64,000 bases of DNA from the NCBI GenBank assembly GCA_034428635.1, contig DAOUHR010000008.1:26693-90692 (forward strand), given 5' to 3'. Below the pieces are notes generated by a model. That model did not search any database. It saw only the letters and a program-made list of their open reading frames with translations, and was not told the origin of the DNA. Positions 47,128 through 56,090 of this stretch are shown piece by piece (position 1 is the first letter of the stretch; each line of letters starts with the position of its first letter). The stretch comes from Bin22 sp034428635. GTDB lineage: Bacteria; Chloroflexota; Dehalococcoidia; Lucifugimonadales; UBA3495. The translations under genes were made by a program, and so were the position numbers.

Positions 47128-48495
47128 CTATTTTCCTGAAGCGGCGGCGCCGTTGGGATAGAGTTGCTCCAGGGCATCGAAGGGGTTGGATTTGCCATTG
47201 CTGGAGAAGCGGTGGGCAGGAACCGTTCCCGCCGGAGAAACGGCCCTGACGGCGTTTAGATAGTCTTGCGCCAGGCGCGGCAACAGGAACTTCTCCCTCA
47301 CCCGCTCGCGGGCGGCCTTTCCCATCCGGGACCGCAAGTCTTCGTCGTGGATGAGCTGAACGATTCGTTCCCCGCATTCTGATGGGTTGTCGACCAGGAA
47401 GCCGCTGACTTCGTCCTCAATCTGCATCCGGATGCCTCCCACGTTGCCGCCTATTACGGGCTGTCCCTTCCACATAGCTTCGGTGACGGTCAGGCCAAAC
47501 CCCTCCCGGGTGGACTTCTGGAGTACCACCTGCGAAGCGGTCTGGAAGGCGTTAACGATGCGATCTATGGAGTCGGGAAGAGCTTCCGGGTAAAAGTAGG
47601 CGTGGATGTCCGGATCGTTCCCGGCGAATTCAGTCACGCTGTGAAGCACTCCCAGGGCCTCCGGGTCGTCGGCAGCCTGGCTCAGGCCCAGCAGGGCAAG
47701 TTGGAGGCCCGGGACAGATTCCCTGGCCTGGCGGAAGGCGTCCATTACGCCCCACGGGTCCTTCCAGTAGTCGAACCGGGATACCTGAGTTACCAGCGGA
47801 CGGGCAGGGTCAATGCCCATGGCGGCCACGATTGCCAGTGCTTCGTCCCGAGGCATCGAAGTGTTCTTGCTGGTCAGAGGGTCAATGGACGGTGGCGTAA
47901 TGTAAACAGGGTAGCGCCCGACTATATCGTCAGGTACGAACTGGTCCATGGAGAAGGCCAGACCATCGTAGTGGGCAGTCAGGGGGGCCAGAGCGTCCAG
48001 TGTCTCGGCGTTGGGCGTCGTGAGGTCGATGTGGCACACCCAGAAACGCAGTTCGTCACTTTTCCTGGGCAAGAGCATGGACAGGGGCAGCAGCTGTGGG
48101 TCATGAAAGAACCAAACGCTGGCTTCCAGGTCCCTGCCTTCAATGTCTTCGGCCACCTGCTCCATGCACTGGAAATAGACTGCCAGTTCTTCCTGGCTCA
48201 GGGCCCCGGGAGAGCCCTGCAGCAGATTGTGGATGCGCTTGGTGACCTGAAAGAATTCGAGATTTTCGGGGCTGACCACGATGCGCTCGGTAGGCAGACC
48301 CAGGGTGTTCATAAAGGGCACCAGCGACTGCAGGATTTCCGCCACGCCGCCGCCGGTAGCTGTACTATTGGCGTGGACAAAGCGCAGCCCACGGAACTGC
48401 TCCGACAGGTTGTGCAGGTTGTCCATTAGTTGCTGGGGGAGCAGGGAAGCGTACTTTTGCAGGGGGACTTCCGGGTGGTTGACGCGCAATAACAT
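47128..48495 (-). CDS. treT: GT-B family glycosyltransferase, trehalose synthase TreT-like
   Basis: The 455-residue protein has HANSTATGGGVAEILQSLVP in the N-terminal Rossmann half and QKSTREGFGLTVTEAMWKGQ with PVIGGNVGG in the C-terminal half. The latter gives the E-x7-E donor site of family GT4. The N-terminal GGG loop and overall layout match trehalose glycosyltransferring synthase (TreT), which reversibly joins NDP-glucose and glucose to trehalose. Some homologues instead make other glucosyl disaccharides or compatible solutes. No otsA/B or treS gene is adjacent. The ATG lacks a close ribosome binding site. Confidence 0.8.
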   Translation of the reverse strand: MLLRVNHPEVPLQKYASLLPQQLMDNLHNLSEQFRGLRFVHANSTATGGGVAEILQSLVPFMNTLGLPTERIVVSPENLEFFQVTKRIHNLLQGSPGALSQEELAVYFQCMEQVAEDIEGRDLEASVWFFHDPQLLPLSMLLPRKSDELRFWVCHIDLTTPNAETLDALAPLTAHYDGLAFSMDQFVPDDIVGRYPVYITPPSIDPLTSKNTSMPRDEALAIVAAMGIDPARPLVTQVSRFDYWKDPWGVMDAFRQARESVPGLQLALLGLSQAADDPEALGVLHSVTEFAGNDPDIHAYFYPEALPDSIDRIVNAFQTASQVVLQKSTREGFGLTVTEAMWKGQPVIGGNVGGIRMQIEDEVSGFLVDNPSECGERIVQLIHDEDLRSRMGKAARERVREKFLLPRLAQDYLNAVRAVSPAGTVPAHRFSSNGKSNPFDALEQLYPNGAAASGK

Positions 48496-48863
48496 AAAAG
48501 ATACAAACCTGAGAGAAGTTAGTCAGCGCAGCCGCGAATTGAGGCGACGCAAAACGTGTCCATTATTCCACTGGAGGTTGAAGCAAAGCAATAACCCGGA
48601 GCCGCCTTTTCGCAAAATCACGTAAACATTTTGTTACGGATTCGAACATCACCTAGCTGGAACAAGGTCATATCCAATCCAGTTACTTCTGCGGGGACCT
48701 TGAGCACAGTTAATTTGGGGTTGCAGAGACCGACGATCCGGCCCATCCGTCGTCATCGGATGGGAAAGGGTGTTACCCGGCGAGACTACACAAACAGGTC
48801 ACCGGCTAACGCCCGACCGAGTCACAAGCTGAACCCGCCGGAGCACCCGGGGCTATACGCCGG
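48496..48863. other. Intergenic stretch between glmS and the TreT-like gene
   Basis: This 368-base stretch without a coding signal contains one perfect hairpin, CCCATCCG/CGGATGGG with a seven-base loop, at 48742-48764. It is not followed by a T run on either strand. I could not match the rest to a tRNA or other known RNA. Confidence 0.4.
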
Positions 48864-50720
48864 CTATTCCACCGTAACGGACTTGGCCAAATTGCGAGGC
48901 TGGTCCACGTCGCAGCCCCGGTCCAGGGCGATGTAGTAGGCAAGCAACTGCAGGGGGATTGTGGCCAGCAGGGGGTAGATATATTCAGGGGCCTCGGGCA
49001 GGTACAGGGCCTCGTCGACTTCCGAGTCCAGTTCCCGGTCGCCTTCGGTCAGCACCCCCAGCACCACGCCCCGACGAGCTCGGACTTCGCGGATGTTGCC
49101 AGCCATCTTGTCGTAGAGGCCGTCCCGGGGAGCGAGAGCCAGGGTCGCCAGGTTGCGGTCGATCAGGGCAATGGGGCCATGTTTCATTTCGCCGGCGGGG
49201 TATCCCTCGGCGTGGATGTAGCTGATTTCCTTCAGCTTCAACGCCCCCTCCTGGGCGATGGCGGAGTTGATGCCCCTGCCCAGGTAGAGAAAGCTGCCGT
49301 ACCCGCTGAACTTCTGGGCCAACTTTCGATACTGTGAGACATCCGCCAGCATTTCCCCGATCAGGCGGGGACAGCGGGCCAGGTCCCGAATCAGGACGGA
49401 GCTTTCCGATGGGGAGAGCCGGTCCCTGACCTGCCCCAGGTAGATGGCCAGCAGGAACAGGATGGTTACCGACGCTACGAAAGTTTTGGTGCTGGCGACA
49501 CCGATTTCGATGCCCGAGCCCATCAGCAGGGCGCCGTCGGCCAGGCGGGCGGCCTCGCTCTCCTCGGCGTTGCATATGCCCAGCACTCTTGCTCCACGCT
49601 CCGAGGCATCCTGCATGGCGGCGATGGTGTCTGCCGTCTCTCCGGACTGGGTAATGGCAACTACCAGGGTCTGGGAATCCAGGAACGGTTCCCGGTATCG
49701 GTACTCGGACGCGCTTTCCACTTCCGCGGGCAGGCCGGCAAACCGCTCCACCAGGTAACGGCCGGCCAGGGCCGCGTTCAAGCTGGTGCCGCAGCCGGTA
49801 AGCACCACCCGCTGGAATTTCCTGGTCTCAGCGTCAGTGAAGGGGAAGTCAGGAAGTTCTACCTTGCCGGCGTCGAAATTAACCCTTCCCCGCAGGGCGC
49901 CAGCCACGGCCTGGGGCTGTTCCATGATTTCCTTCAGCATGAAGTGGCGGTAGCCACCCCGGTCCACCAGGGCATCCTGGGGGGAGACGGTGCGCATTTC
50001 CTTGTAGACGGAGTTGCCCTCCAGGTCGAACACCAGGACTCCCTGTCGGGTTACTTCGGCCATTTCCCCGGGCTCGAGGTAGGCCACTGGTCCGGGACGC
50101 TGACGCAGGATGGGAAGGGCCGCCGGCAGGTCGCTGCCAACTATGCCCTGGCCGTCCCGGTGGGCCACCACGATGCCGCCGGCGTGTCCCACCCTCAAGG
50201 CACACAGCTTATCAGGTTCTCTCCGGCACACGGCGGCGATGGCCTGGGAACCCTCCAGTTGACGTCCCATCTCCCGAAAGGCCACGGGAAAGGGCAGACC
50301 CTGGCTCAATCCTTCTTCGATCAGGTGGGCGATGACTTCAGTGTCGGTCTCAGAAGAAAAAGTGTGTCCGCGTTCCTGCAGGCCGCGCTTGAGGTCCAAA
50401 TAGTTCTCGACGATGCCGTTATGAACCACGGCAATCTGGCGGTGGCACCCGGTCAGGGGGTGGGCGTTGGCGTCGGTGGGGGGGCCGTGGGTAGCCCAGC
50501 GGGTGTGGCCCAGGCCCACGGTCCCGTCGGGGTAATCAGCTTCGTCGCCCCGGGTCAGGCCGTCAACCTTGCCCACCGTCTTGCGCAGGCGCAACTGACC
50601 GTCCCGGTCCAGAACGGCTATGCCGGCGCTGTCGTAGCCCCGATATTCCAGCCGTTGCAGGCCCTCCAGAACAATGGGCCAGGCCGCCTGGCTTCCGATG
50701 TATCCAACTATGCCGCACAT
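48864..50720 (-). CDS. glmS: Glutamine-fructose-6-phosphate aminotransferase (isomerizing)
   Basis: The 618-residue enzyme makes glucosamine-6-phosphate, the first step to UDP-GlcNAc. It begins MCGIVGYIG, so cysteine becomes the N-terminal nucleophile of the class II glutaminase domain (about 1-220, with HTRWATHGPPTDANAHP). Two SIS domains follow (TGCGTSLNAALAGRY and ITQSGETADTIAA in the first, GRGINSAIAQEGALKLKEIS in the second). The C-terminus NLAKSVTVE is typical. The open frame extends 45 residues upstream, but only the ATG at 50720 gives the catalytic cysteine. No ribosome binding site is visible. No glmS ribozyme was recognised upstream. Confidence 0.95.
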   Translation of the reverse strand: MCGIVGYIGSQAAWPIVLEGLQRLEYRGYDSAGIAVLDRDGQLRLRKTVGKVDGLTRGDEADYPDGTVGLGHTRWATHGPPTDANAHPLTGCHRQIAVVHNGIVENYLDLKRGLQERGHTFSSETDTEVIAHLIEEGLSQGLPFPVAFREMGRQLEGSQAIAAVCRREPDKLCALRVGHAGGIVVAHRDGQGIVGSDLPAALPILRQRPGPVAYLEPGEMAEVTRQGVLVFDLEGNSVYKEMRTVSPQDALVDRGGYRHFMLKEIMEQPQAVAGALRGRVNFDAGKVELPDFPFTDAETRKFQRVVLTGCGTSLNAALAGRYLVERFAGLPAEVESASEYRYREPFLDSQTLVVAITQSGETADTIAAMQDASERGARVLGICNAEESEAARLADGALLMGSGIEIGVASTKTFVASVTILFLLAIYLGQVRDRLSPSESSVLIRDLARCPRLIGEMLADVSQYRKLAQKFSGYGSFLYLGRGINSAIAQEGALKLKEISYIHAEGYPAGEMKHGPIALIDRNLATLALAPRDGLYDKMAGNIREVRARRGVVLGVLTEGDRELDSEVDEALYLPEAPEYIYPLLATIPLQLLAYYIALDRGCDVDQPRNLAKSVTVE

Positions 50721-50969
50721 GCAATTAAGGGAGGAAAGTAAACAGAAAGCTGCCGGATATGGTGGGATATTAACCGAAAGGAGGAGTAATTGCCAGAAGA
50801 TGTGCCTTTGGTCCTGCATGCGCCGGACAGCCACCATGGGCCAGGAGGCGGCCACGGAACCGTTAGGGCTCAGATGGCATAAGGAAAGGATACCTCGGGT
50901 TGACCGTCTTTCCTACTCCGGGGGATCCTGGATAACGACTTTCGCCGGTAGGAAGAACATCGGGACCAC

Positions 50970-51965
50970 CTAATCTGCAACACTGCTGATTGTAGCGGGC
51001 CTGTTGACTATCTCCATGATGGTCTGGGCCAGGGCCGCCGGGTCGTGCCGCAGGTAGACGCCCGATGCCAGCAGGGGCCCCGAGATAATTTCCCGGACCA
51101 CCTGCCCGCATTCCTCCCGGTCCAGTTCCACCTGAAACTGCCGGTCGGCGGCGTACCGATCCAGCAGGCGCGGGGGCAGGGCGCTGTCGTTGAACACAAG
51201 GTAATCCAGCAGTTCGCCGGTACCCAGGTAGTCCATCAGCAGCTTGACGAAGGTGGATGCCTTGAAGCCGTCGGACTCGCCCGGCTTGGTCATCAGGTTG
51301 CAGATGTGAATCTTGGCGGCACGTGAGGCGTTGATTGCCTCGGCCACGTCCTCCACCAGCAGGTTGGGCAGGACGCTGGTGTAAATGTCGCCGGGTCCCA
51401 GTATGATGGCATCGGCCCTGGCGATGGCGTCCAGCACCGGTGGGTAGACGTATGCCTTGGGGTCCAGCCAGATGTAGTCTATACCCACGTCCAGGTTCTC
51501 CCGGCGCAGGTCAATCACCGACTCCCCTGATAGCTCCTCGCCATTCTCCAGCCGCGCCATCAGGGTCGAGTGGGTCAGGGTCACGGGCAGGACGGTGCCC
51601 CGTATGCCCAGCAGCTGGGATGCCTCTTCAATAGCGGAAATGGTGTTTCCCGTAACCTCGGTCAGGACGGCCAGCAGCAGGTTGCCGAAGTTGTGCCCGG
51701 TAAGGCCGTTGCCCGAGTTGAAGCGGTAGTCGAACAGGCGGCGCATCAGGTTGCCCTGGTCCGTTTCAGCCGCCAGCGCCATGAGGCAGCGGCGTATATC
51801 CCCTGGCGGCAGGTGGCCCATCTCATCCCGCAGCCGACCGGAACTGCCGCCGCTGTCGGTCATGGCCACCACGGCCGACAGATTGCAGTCCTGGTTGCGC
51901 AGCCCGGTGAGGGTGGTATGGTTGCCGGTGCCGCCACCGACCACCAACACTTCCTTCCTGCTCAT
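50970..51965 (-). CDS. yvcK: YvcK/CofD-family gluconeogenesis factor
   Basis: The 331-residue protein starts with VLVVGGGTGNHTTLTGLR, the nucleotide-binding glycine loop of the YvcK family, followed by VVAMTDSGGSSGRLRDEMG, LPPGDIRRCLMALA, FGNLLLAVLTEVTG and GPGDIYTSVLPNLLVEDV. YvcK binds UDP-sugars and in Gram-positive bacteria controls cell-wall precursor and central carbon flow; CofD relatives make coenzyme F420. The lack of the CofD-specific context favours YvcK. It lies directly upstream of glmS on the same strand, a functionally sensible pairing around UDP-GlcNAc supply. Confidence 0.88.
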   Translation of the reverse strand: MSRKEVLVVGGGTGNHTTLTGLRNQDCNLSAVVAMTDSGGSSGRLRDEMGHLPPGDIRRCLMALAAETDQGNLMRRLFDYRFNSGNGLTGHNFGNLLLAVLTEVTGNTISAIEEASQLLGIRGTVLPVTLTHSTLMARLENGEELSGESVIDLRRENLDVGIDYIWLDPKAYVYPPVLDAIARADAIILGPGDIYTSVLPNLLVEDVAEAINASRAAKIHICNLMTKPGESDGFKASTFVKLLMDYLGTGELLDYLVFNDSALPPRLLDRYAADRQFQVELDREECGQVVREIISGPLLASGVYLRHDPAALAQTIMEIVNRPATISSVAD

Positions 51966-52037
51966 CCGTCCCTTACAACATTAGACCGCCGATGAAACAC
52001 CGACGGCTGAGTTTATGGATATGGGAGAATTTGCGCT

Positions 52038-52067
52038 AGTATATGGACTGGGTTTTCGGGGTGTCAA
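52038..52067 (-). promoter_or_regulatory. Promoter of yvcK
   Basis: On the minus strand a perfect TTGACA (52067-52062), an 18-base spacer and TATACT (52043-52038). The start would be about 65 bases before the yvcK ATG. Confidence 0.65.
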
Positions 52068-52104
52068 GGGCGCGTGCCCTGCGGGCAATGCTCACGTCCT
52101 CCGC

Positions 52105-52133
52105 TTGAGCCACCCTACCATTCCCGCTACAAT
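52105..52133 (+). promoter_or_regulatory. Promoter of the methylmalonyl-CoA mutase gene
   Basis: TTGAGC at 52105-52110, a 17-base spacer and TACAAT at 52128-52133, 33 bases before the start codon. It is divergent from the yvcK promoter. Confidence 0.5.
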
Positions 52134-52165
52134 GGCTGGGAAGTTCACAAAGGCGAGCAGCGCGT

Positions 52166-53830
52166 ATGCCCGGCGACAACAATTCATCGGACAACCAGGA
52201 AAGGTGGCGCAGGGAAACCTTGGAGCCTGCAACCCACCGCTTCGCCGAGCGTCGGCAGCAGTTCCATACCGACAGCGGCATTCCCATTGAGCCCATTTAC
52301 GTTCCCGCCAACGGTGACGCGGACCTGCAGAACATCGGTTTCCCCGGCGAGTACCCCTACACCCGGGGCGTGCAGCCCAACATGTACCGGGGCCGGGTAT
52401 GGACCATGCGCCAGTACTCCGGGTACGCCACCGCCGCCGACACCAACCGCCGCTATCGTTACCTGCTGGAGCAGGGGCAGACCGGCCTGTCCGTGGCCTT
52501 CGACCTGCCCACCCAGATCGGCTACGACTCCGACGCGCCCCAGTCCCGGGGCGAAGTGGGTAAGGTGGGCGTCCCCATCTGCAGCCTGGAGGACATGGAG
52601 ACCCTGTTCGAGGAGATTCCCCTGGACCGGGTCAGCACCTCCATGACCATCAACGCCACGGCATCCGTGCTGCTGTGCCTTTACATCGCGGCGGCGAAGA
52701 GACAGGGTGTGGCCACGGACCTATTGAGCGGCACCCTGCAGAACGACATCCTCAAGGAGTACATTGCCCGGGGCACCTACGCCTACCCGCCAAGGCCTTC
52801 CATGCGGCTGGTTGTGGACGTTTTCAAGTACTGCGCCGAAAACATCCCCCGCTGGAACACCATCAGCATCAGCGGCTACCACATGCGCGAGGCTGGCGCC
52901 ACCGCCGTGCAGGAGCTGGCCTTCACCTTTGCCAACGCCATTGCCTACGTGCAGGCCGCCGTGGACGCGGGCCTGGCGGTGGACGATTTCGCCCCGCGCC
53001 TCTCCTTTTTCTTCGTGGCCCAGAACAACCTCCTGGAAGAGGTGGCCAAATACCGGGCCGCCCGCCGCATGTGGGCCGCCATTATGAAAGACCGGTTCGG
53101 CGCCAAAGACTCCCGCTCCCTGATGCTGCGATTCCACACGCAGACGGCCGGCGTCACGCTTACCGCCCAGCAGCCCGACAACAACGTCATCCGCAGCACG
53201 GTGCAGGCCATGGCCGCCATCCTGGGCGGAACCCAGTCCCTCCACGTAAACTCACGGGACGAAGCGCTGGGCTTGCCCACCGAGGAATCGGCCCAGCTTT
53301 CCCTGCGCACCCAGCAGATCATCGCCCACGAGAGCGGCGTGGCCGACGTGGTGGATCCCCTGGGCGGTTCCTGGTACGTGGAGAACCTAACCGACCAGTT
53401 GGAGCAGCGAGCCCTGGAGTACATCGGCGAAATCGACCGGCAGGGCGGCGCCGTGGCCGCCATCGAACAGGGCTACCAGGTGCGTGAAATCGGCGAGTCG
53501 GCCTACCGCCACCAGCTAGAGGTGGACACCGGCGACCGCACCGTCGTGGGTGTCAATCGCTATGTCACCGACACGCCCCCCTTGGGCAACCTGCTGCGTG
53601 TAGACCCTGAGGTGGCCCGCCAGCAGGCCGAACGCCTGTCCCGGCTCCGTGCGGAACGGGACAATTCCCAGGTCAAGGCATCCCTTGCCCGGTTGGAGGA
53701 AGTAGCCCAAACCAGCGAAAACTCCATCCCCGCCACCCTGGAATGCGTAGAAAACCACTGCACCCTGGGCGAAATCTGCCAGGTGTTCCGCAACGTGTTT
53801 GGGGAGCAGCAGGGGGAGCTGGCGTTCTAG
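52166..53830 (+). CDS. mcmA: Methylmalonyl-CoA mutase, large (catalytic) subunit
   Basis: The 554-residue protein is the TIM-barrel catalytic part of the coenzyme B12-dependent mutase that interconverts methylmalonyl-CoA and succinyl-CoA. It shows FPGEYPYTRGVQPNMYRGRV, MRQYSGYATAADTNRRY, LSVAFDLPTQIGYDSD and the RFHTQTAGVTLTAQQPDNN region. The C-terminal B12-binding domain (DxHxxG) is absent, so it needs a separate small subunit, which is not in this window. The epimerase lies 2.3 kb downstream and an acyl-CoA dehydrogenase sits between, which implies propionyl-CoA or branched-chain catabolism. The related isobutyryl-CoA/ethylmalonyl-CoA mutases cannot be fully excluded. Confidence 0.92.
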   Translation: MPGDNNSSDNQERWRRETLEPATHRFAERRQQFHTDSGIPIEPIYVPANGDADLQNIGFPGEYPYTRGVQPNMYRGRVWTMRQYSGYATAADTNRRYRYLLEQGQTGLSVAFDLPTQIGYDSDAPQSRGEVGKVGVPICSLEDMETLFEEIPLDRVSTSMTINATASVLLCLYIAAAKRQGVATDLLSGTLQNDILKEYIARGTYAYPPRPSMRLVVDVFKYCAENIPRWNTISISGYHMREAGATAVQELAFTFANAIAYVQAAVDAGLAVDDFAPRLSFFFVAQNNLLEEVAKYRAARRMWAAIMKDRFGAKDSRSLMLRFHTQTAGVTLTAQQPDNNVIRSTVQAMAAILGGTQSLHVNSRDEALGLPTEESAQLSLRTQQIIAHESGVADVVDPLGGSWYVENLTDQLEQRALEYIGEIDRQGGAVAAIEQGYQVREIGESAYRHQLEVDTGDRTVVGVNRYVTDTPPLGNLLRVDPEVARQQAERLSRLRAERDNSQVKASLARLEEVAQTSENSIPATLECVENHCTLGEICQVFRNVFGEQQGELAF

Positions 53831-53845
53831 CGCAAAGAGAATCGT

Positions 53846-53903
53846 CCACGAAGGGCACAAATGGAAGAGCCCGTATGTTCGTGATTCTTTGTGTCCTTTG
53901 TAG
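53846..53903. repeat. Imperfect inverted repeat upstream of the MNT-HEPN gene
   Basis: CCACGAAGGGCACAAA at 53846-53861 and TTTGTGTCCTTTGTAG at 53888-53903 are inverted copies differing at a few positions. The element ends two bases before a perfect TATAAT (53906-53911). Repeats of the CCACGAAGG-CACAAA type occur dispersed in many bacterial genomes. It could be a small mobile element remnant or an operator for the downstream gene. Confidence 0.5.
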
Positions 53904-53939
53904 ATTATAATGGGACTATCAGAAACAGGAGGCGCAAGC

Positions 53940-54764
53940 ATGACTCGCGCCAACGCAGACCCCCGCGCTATTGCCGTCGCCGAGGCGGTACACCAACGGG
54001 AACGGCCCCAGGCCACCATCCTCTTCGGTTCCCGCGCCCGAGGGGACTACAACGACAAGTACTCCGACATTGACCTGCTTCTGGTCTGCGAAGACTACCC
54101 GGAAACCGACGCCAGGATAGATGCGGAGGAATTCGCCAGAGCCACCGTGGATTCAATCTACCGGCGGTACGTTCCTTTTCAGCTTGAGTATGTCTGCCGG
54201 CATTCCTTCGATTCCGAGAGACCCTACATCAACAGCGTCACCACTCAGGCCATGCTCACCGGAGTCGTAATGACCGACAACCCGGAGGAATTTACCAGCG
54301 AGTACTCCAACCGGACCGAGGGCCACCCCAGGCGCTTTAACTGGCTTGAGTACGACGAACACATAGCGGCCGTCGAGGATGAATTAGCCCTACTCGGCAT
54401 CATTTATAAAAACAACCCAATTGACCGGGGAATCGGTAGTCACGCCCAGCAAGCCCTGGAACGGGCAATGAAGGCAGCCATCATCGCCCACGGCGCAATG
54501 CCGGAGCGAGATACCCACAGCATAGGTTCTCTGCTGGGTACCCTGCGCCGCATCGACCCGGAGTTGGCCGGCTACCACTTTGCCGTTGACCCGAGCATCT
54601 ATACCCAGTATGCGGGCGGCGAGCGGTACCGCCTGGGCAGCAGCGACCGGCCCCGCCTGACCGAAGTGAGCGGCTACTACGACGATACGGTGCAGGATGT
54701 CCGGTTTCTGCTGACCTATGCCCGGCAGGTGGAGGAAAGGAACCGGCCTTATACTGACGGGTAG
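53940..54764 (+). CDS. Single-chain nucleotidyltransferase-HEPN fusion (MNT-HEPN)
   Basis: The 274-residue protein joins an N-terminal minimal nucleotidyltransferase domain (about 1-105) to a C-terminal HEPN-like helical domain (about 140-265). The first has ILFGSRARGDYNDKYSDIDL, the GS...DxD signature. The second has QQALERAMKAAIIAHGAMPE, HSIGSLLGTLRRI and DDTVQDVRFLLTYARQ. Usually these two are separate, with the nucleotidyltransferase as antitoxin modifying the HEPN ribonuclease toxin. A fused protein may be self-regulating or have become housekeeping. A clear R-x4-6-H ribonuclease motif is not seen, so RNase activity is doubtful. AGGAGG precedes the ATG at 53940. It breaks the mutase gene neighbourhood. 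Confidence 0.72.
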   Translation: MTRANADPRAIAVAEAVHQRERPQATILFGSRARGDYNDKYSDIDLLLVCEDYPETDARIDAEEFARATVDSIYRRYVPFQLEYVCRHSFDSERPYINSVTTQAMLTGVVMTDNPEEFTSEYSNRTEGHPRRFNWLEYDEHIAAVEDELALLGIIYKNNPIDRGIGSHAQQALERAMKAAIIAHGAMPERDTHSIGSLLGTLRRIDPELAGYHFAVDPSIYTQYAGGERYRLGSSDRPRLTEVSGYYDDTVQDVRFLLTYARQVEERNRPYTDG

Positions 54765-54834
54765 GCCCTCACTCGACGAGTCGGCCAGTTAACAGGGTTA
54801 ACTTTCAGACCAGGGCACCCATAGGAGTAACACC

Positions 54835-55989
54835 ATGCCCGACCCCATGCTTAACGAAGAAGAACGAATGCTGCAGACCCTGGTGCGGGACTTTGCCGAC
54901 CGGGAACTGGCACCCCGCGCCCGGGAGGTGGACGAACTGGAAGAGTTCGACTGGCAGAACTGGGAGGGCATGGCCCGCCTGGGTTTGACCGGCATAGCCA
55001 TCGACCCTCAGTACGGCGGTGGCGGTGGCGGCTACCGGCAGGTCGCCATTGCCATGGAGGAGGTGGCCCGGGGAGACTCAGCGGCCAGCACGGGCCTCAT
55101 CGCCCACCTGTCCCTGGGCACCAGCACTATCTACCGGTTCGGCAACGAGGAGCAGAAGTCACGGTTCATCCCTTCCCTGGCCTCGGGCAAGGGAGTGGCG
55201 GCCTGGGCGCTGACGGAACCGGGCGGCGGTTCCGACGCGGCGGCCTTGCGGACCCACGCCGAACAGCGCGACGGCACCTGGTTCCTCAACGGCAGCAAGA
55301 TGTTCATCACCAACGCTGACGTGGCCGAGTCAATGGTGGTCTTTGCCAGCCAGGACCGGTCCCAGGGCTACCGGGGGATCAGCGCCTTCGTGGTGCCCCA
55401 AGGCGCGCCGGGCATGACCGTCACGCCTCTGCACGGCAAGATGGGAATGCGGGCCTCCAGCACCAACGAAGTGGTCTTCCAGAACACGCCCGTAGCCGGG
55501 GAAAACCTGCTGGGAGAGGAGTGTCGTGGCTTCCGCTACGCCATGGAGATTCTCGACTCCAGCCGCATCATGATCGCCGCCCAGTGCGTGGGAATCGGGC
55601 AAGCGGCGCTGGAGCAAGCGGTGCGGTACGCCCAGCAACGAGAGTCCTTTGGACGCCCCATCGCCCAGCACCAGGCAATCCAGTTCATGCTGGCCGACAT
55701 GGCCACGGCGGTCCATGCCGCCCGCACCTGCACCATGCAGGCCGCCACCCTGAAGGACGATGGCCAGCCGTACATTAACGAGGCCTCCATCGCCAAGCTC
55801 CTTGCCTCGGAAATGTGCGTTGACGTCACATCCAAGGCTGTCCAGGTTCACGGCGGGTACGGTTACTTCAAGGACGCGCCGGTGGAGCGCCTGTTCCGGG
55901 ACGCTCGGGTCACCACCATTTACGAGGGTACCTCTGAAGTTCAGAAGCTGCTAATTGCCCGCCAGACCCTGGCGCAATACCCCGTTTAG
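54835..55989 (+). CDS. Acyl-CoA dehydrogenase
   Basis: The 384-residue flavoenzyme has the family's three domains. Marker segments are AWALTEPGGGSDAAALRTHA, KMFITNADVAESMVVFA, GKMGMRASSTNEVVF, ESFGRPIAQHQAIQFMLADM and the C-terminal HGGYGYFKDAPVERLFRDAR with IYEGTSE. The glutamate of YEGTSE (about residue 365) is the catalytic base of the short-chain and isovaleryl types. It oxidises an acyl-CoA to the enoyl-CoA, with electrons passed to ETF. Its place beside methylmalonyl-CoA mutase and epimerase suggests short- or branched-chain substrates. Confidence 0.92.
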   Translation: MPDPMLNEEERMLQTLVRDFADRELAPRAREVDELEEFDWQNWEGMARLGLTGIAIDPQYGGGGGGYRQVAIAMEEVARGDSAASTGLIAHLSLGTSTIYRFGNEEQKSRFIPSLASGKGVAAWALTEPGGGSDAAALRTHAEQRDGTWFLNGSKMFITNADVAESMVVFASQDRSQGYRGISAFVVPQGAPGMTVTPLHGKMGMRASSTNEVVFQNTPVAGENLLGEECRGFRYAMEILDSSRIMIAAQCVGIGQAALEQAVRYAQQRESFGRPIAQHQAIQFMLADMATAVHAARTCTMQAATLKDDGQPYINEASIAKLLASEMCVDVTSKAVQVHGGYGYFKDAPVERLFRDARVTTIYEGTSEVQKLLIARQTLAQYPV

Positions 55990-56019
55990 CCGGGTTATAA
56001 AACAGCGCTCATAGGACGG

Positions 56020-56045
56020 AGAGGGCGGGTTTAGAATCCGCCTCT
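56020..56045. repeat. Intergenic hairpin related to the clpC terminator hairpin
   Basis: AGAGGGCGG and CCGCCTCT pair with a single bulged G around a nine-base loop. The GGGCGGGTTT core is shared with the hairpin at 6751-6779, so both may belong to a dispersed REP-like family. There is no T run after it, so it is a poor terminator. Confidence 0.4.
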
Positions 56046-56090
56046 GCCCGTTGCCAACCGAAACCTAACCCCATTGCCAGGAGTTTTGAC

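Noticed and set aside
46746..47198. 150-codon minus-strand frame between thrB and the TreT-like gene
   Set aside because: No homology signature, no ribosome binding site, overlap with the end of treT and composition unlike the neighbours.
50721..50969. glmS ribozyme upstream of glmS
   Set aside because: No matching core or cleavage-site pattern was visible, and the stretch has no conserved fold I could recognise.
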